Shown in pieces: positions 42,601 to 45,600 of a DNA stretch of 64,000 bases. Position 1 is the first letter of the stretch, and the number at the start of each line of letters is the position of its first letter. The DNA is from Limnoperna fortunei (lineage: Eukaryota; Mollusca; Bivalvia; Mytilida; Modiolidae), in NCBI GenBank assembly GCA_944474755.1, contig OX104117.1, forward strand, positions 82,126,926-82,190,925. Direction: 5' to 3'. The notes under the pieces were generated by a model. It was not told where the DNA came from. It was given only the letters and a program-made list of their open reading frames with translations, and did not search any database. A program made the position numbers and the translations under genes.

Positions 42601-45600
42601 ATGTCGTAAGCCAAAAACTTTAACGTAGTCGCTGGACCGTGAAATTGAGGTCAAGGTCAGGTGACACCTACCAGACAGTCATGTACTAGTCATCAGCAAC
42701 CTATACACCAAATATTGTCATCCTACCATGCAAAGTTACAGATGAACTGTCGTAACCCAAAAACTTTAACATAATCGCTGGACCGTGAAATTGAGGTCAA
42801 GGTCAGGTGACACCTACCAGACAGTCATGTACTAGTCATCAGCAACCTATACACCAAATATTGTCATCCTACCATGCGTGGTTACAGAGGAACTGTCGTA
42901 ACCCCAAAACTTTAACGTAGTCGCTGGACCGTGAAATTGAGGTCAAGATCAGGTGACACCTACCAGACAGTCATGTACTAGTCATCAGCAACCTATACAC
43001 CAAATACTGTCATCCTACCATGCGTAGTTACAGAGGAACTGTCGTAACCCAACAACTTTAACGCAGTCGCTGGACCGTGAAATTGAGGTCAAGGTCAGGT
43101 GACAGGTGACTGACTGGCAAGTACTCAACATAAGCTACCTCTGGACCAAATTTGATGGACCTAGGGCTTGGGCTCACAAATATATGAAGCAAGATGTCAA
43201 GTGTTTACGCCGCAGCCGCCGCCGGATTCCCATACATATGTCTCGCCTCCAGCGACTTTCGTCGCAGGCGAGACAATAAAAACCTCATTATTTAATTAAT
43301 TGGCTAAGACAACAAACAAATAAAATCTAAACATAGGACAAGAGAATTTGAGGTTAACTCTGGCCCTTTAAAGGACAAGAGAATTTGGGGTTAACTCTGG
43401 CTCCTGATAGGACAAGAGAATTTGGGGTTAACTCTGGCCCCTGATAGGACAAGAAAATTTGGGGTTAACTCTGGCCCCTTACAGGACAAGAGAATTTGAG
43501 GTTAACTCTGGCCCCTTAAAGGACAAGAGATTTTGGGGTTAACTCTGGCCCCTTGTAGGACAAGAGAATTTGGGGTTAACTCTGGCCCCTGATAGGACAA
43601 GAGAATTTGGGGTTAACTCTGGTCCCCTATAGGACAAGAGAATTAGGGGTTAACTCTGGCTCCTAATAGGACAAGAGAATTTGGGGTTAACTCTGGCCCC
43701 TTAAAGGACAAGAGAATTTGAGGTTAACTCTGGTCCCTTAAAGGACAAGAGAATTTGGGGTTAACTCTGGCTCCTGATAGGACAAGAGAATAAGGTGTTA
43801 ACTTATTTTAAAAGAACCACATGTATCTATAAAGGGGATAAAGGAAATACTGCCTTACATTATGTGACTTAAAATGCATTTGGTTTTTGGGCCCCTATTA
43901 TCAGTTTATGCATAATGGATATATATCGTGCCTTAAACTGTTCTCTATAGTAACCTAATCTCGATACTATCGAGATTAGGTTACTATAGAGAACAGTTTA
44001 AGGCACGATATAGTCATGCAAAAATTCATTTTGTCATAAAACGAGGATTCGCACATGTCTTCTGTTTGTCTGCAATTTTCCTTTAGGACACCACTTTGCT
44101 CCTCGGTAATGAAAAAATAAACAGGTTTCACGTTTATATGTTTAAAATTCTCCCAAATACAGAGTACCATATATTTCGATACCTTTCCATAATCCCAAAA
44201 ATTTCTTGAACTTATAGTACAATAGGCGGGTCCTATCTTTTAAACCAATGCAATGTAAACAAATTTTATATGAATAACATTTTTAATTACATTTTATGGT
44301 TTTTTCTGTCAGAATAGCCCTGCATAGCTAATTACGCAAACAATATCAAGAACTGGTGACGTAGTATACAATATGTCAAAAATAAGGTCGTTCGAATAAT
44401 TAGAAGAGTTTGGCAATAACTGGACGCTTCCTTGTAATTTTTTGCAAGTGTGTAGTTGTTTATCTATGAAACAAATGGGTAAAAAATAAATAACATCTAT
44501 TAGATAAGAACAAAGTTTTATCCCATAATATCTTAAGGTATCGAGACCCAGCAAAGCCAGGATACAATAAAAAAATGTACTTGAAGCTTCCAGTATTTAT
44601 GGACACATTTTGATTTTGAATTTTTTTTTTATTTGTTTGTGTTTTATTGGAAATATACCACATATAAAAATATTATGTACATGTACCTTATATATATATA
44701 TATATATAGATTTCACACTTAAAAACACGTCACAAGATAGTATTGTGGGAATATATATATACATGTAAGTATTCCCACAATACTATCTTGTGACATGTTT
44801 TTAAGTGTAACAATTAAAAGTGGAAATTTAACAAGGCTATTTAACTTTGAACTGTACACTTATCAGAAATGACCAGTTTTATAAAGATCCTTTATTATTA
44901 TAAAAGCTAATGTAGTAATACATACTGTTATTGCAAACATAACATAGAAAAGGGTAAACTGCAATTTAGTTTAACTCACACAAATTCTTTTCATTGTAAT
45001 ATACCTTGACAGAAAAAGATACAACACTAAATTGTTCCCTAATTACTTGTAATAGTAAAGAACAGCGAGGCGCCTTGCGCCTGGGGGTATGGGAGCTCTG
45101 AGGTAAATGGTGCAAAATCCTGCATTCTGGTCATTTCCTGAGGGCATATTGTCCTTACTTAATTTATATATTTTTAAGAGAAATTTTAAAAATTTTGAAG
45201 GGAAGTGGGAATACAAGTTGATCCGTGCTATGTACCAAATCCAATGAACCAATTTAAAATAAAAATTGAAGACCTCAATTACATATTATAAGAGCCAAAT
45301 TATTATTCATGTTTTTAATGGATGTTTGTTTACCCATCTAGTGTGTTTAGTATGCTCCACTTTTTTTCAATGTGATGTCCAAGTAATTCATTAAGTTTAC
45401 GGATTTCATGTGGTTTTGTTTAAGAGTTAAAACACATATATTATTAAATCATTTTGTGGTGTGTTGCTTGGTTGCCTGAATGTTTTTATGACCTACAGCA
45501 TCTTTGGTTTTCTTGGTTGTATTTTTTTTACACTCAACTTCAAGGGAATAACACGAATAATGCTTTTCATACCAAATTTTTTAGTCAACATGGAAGTCAA

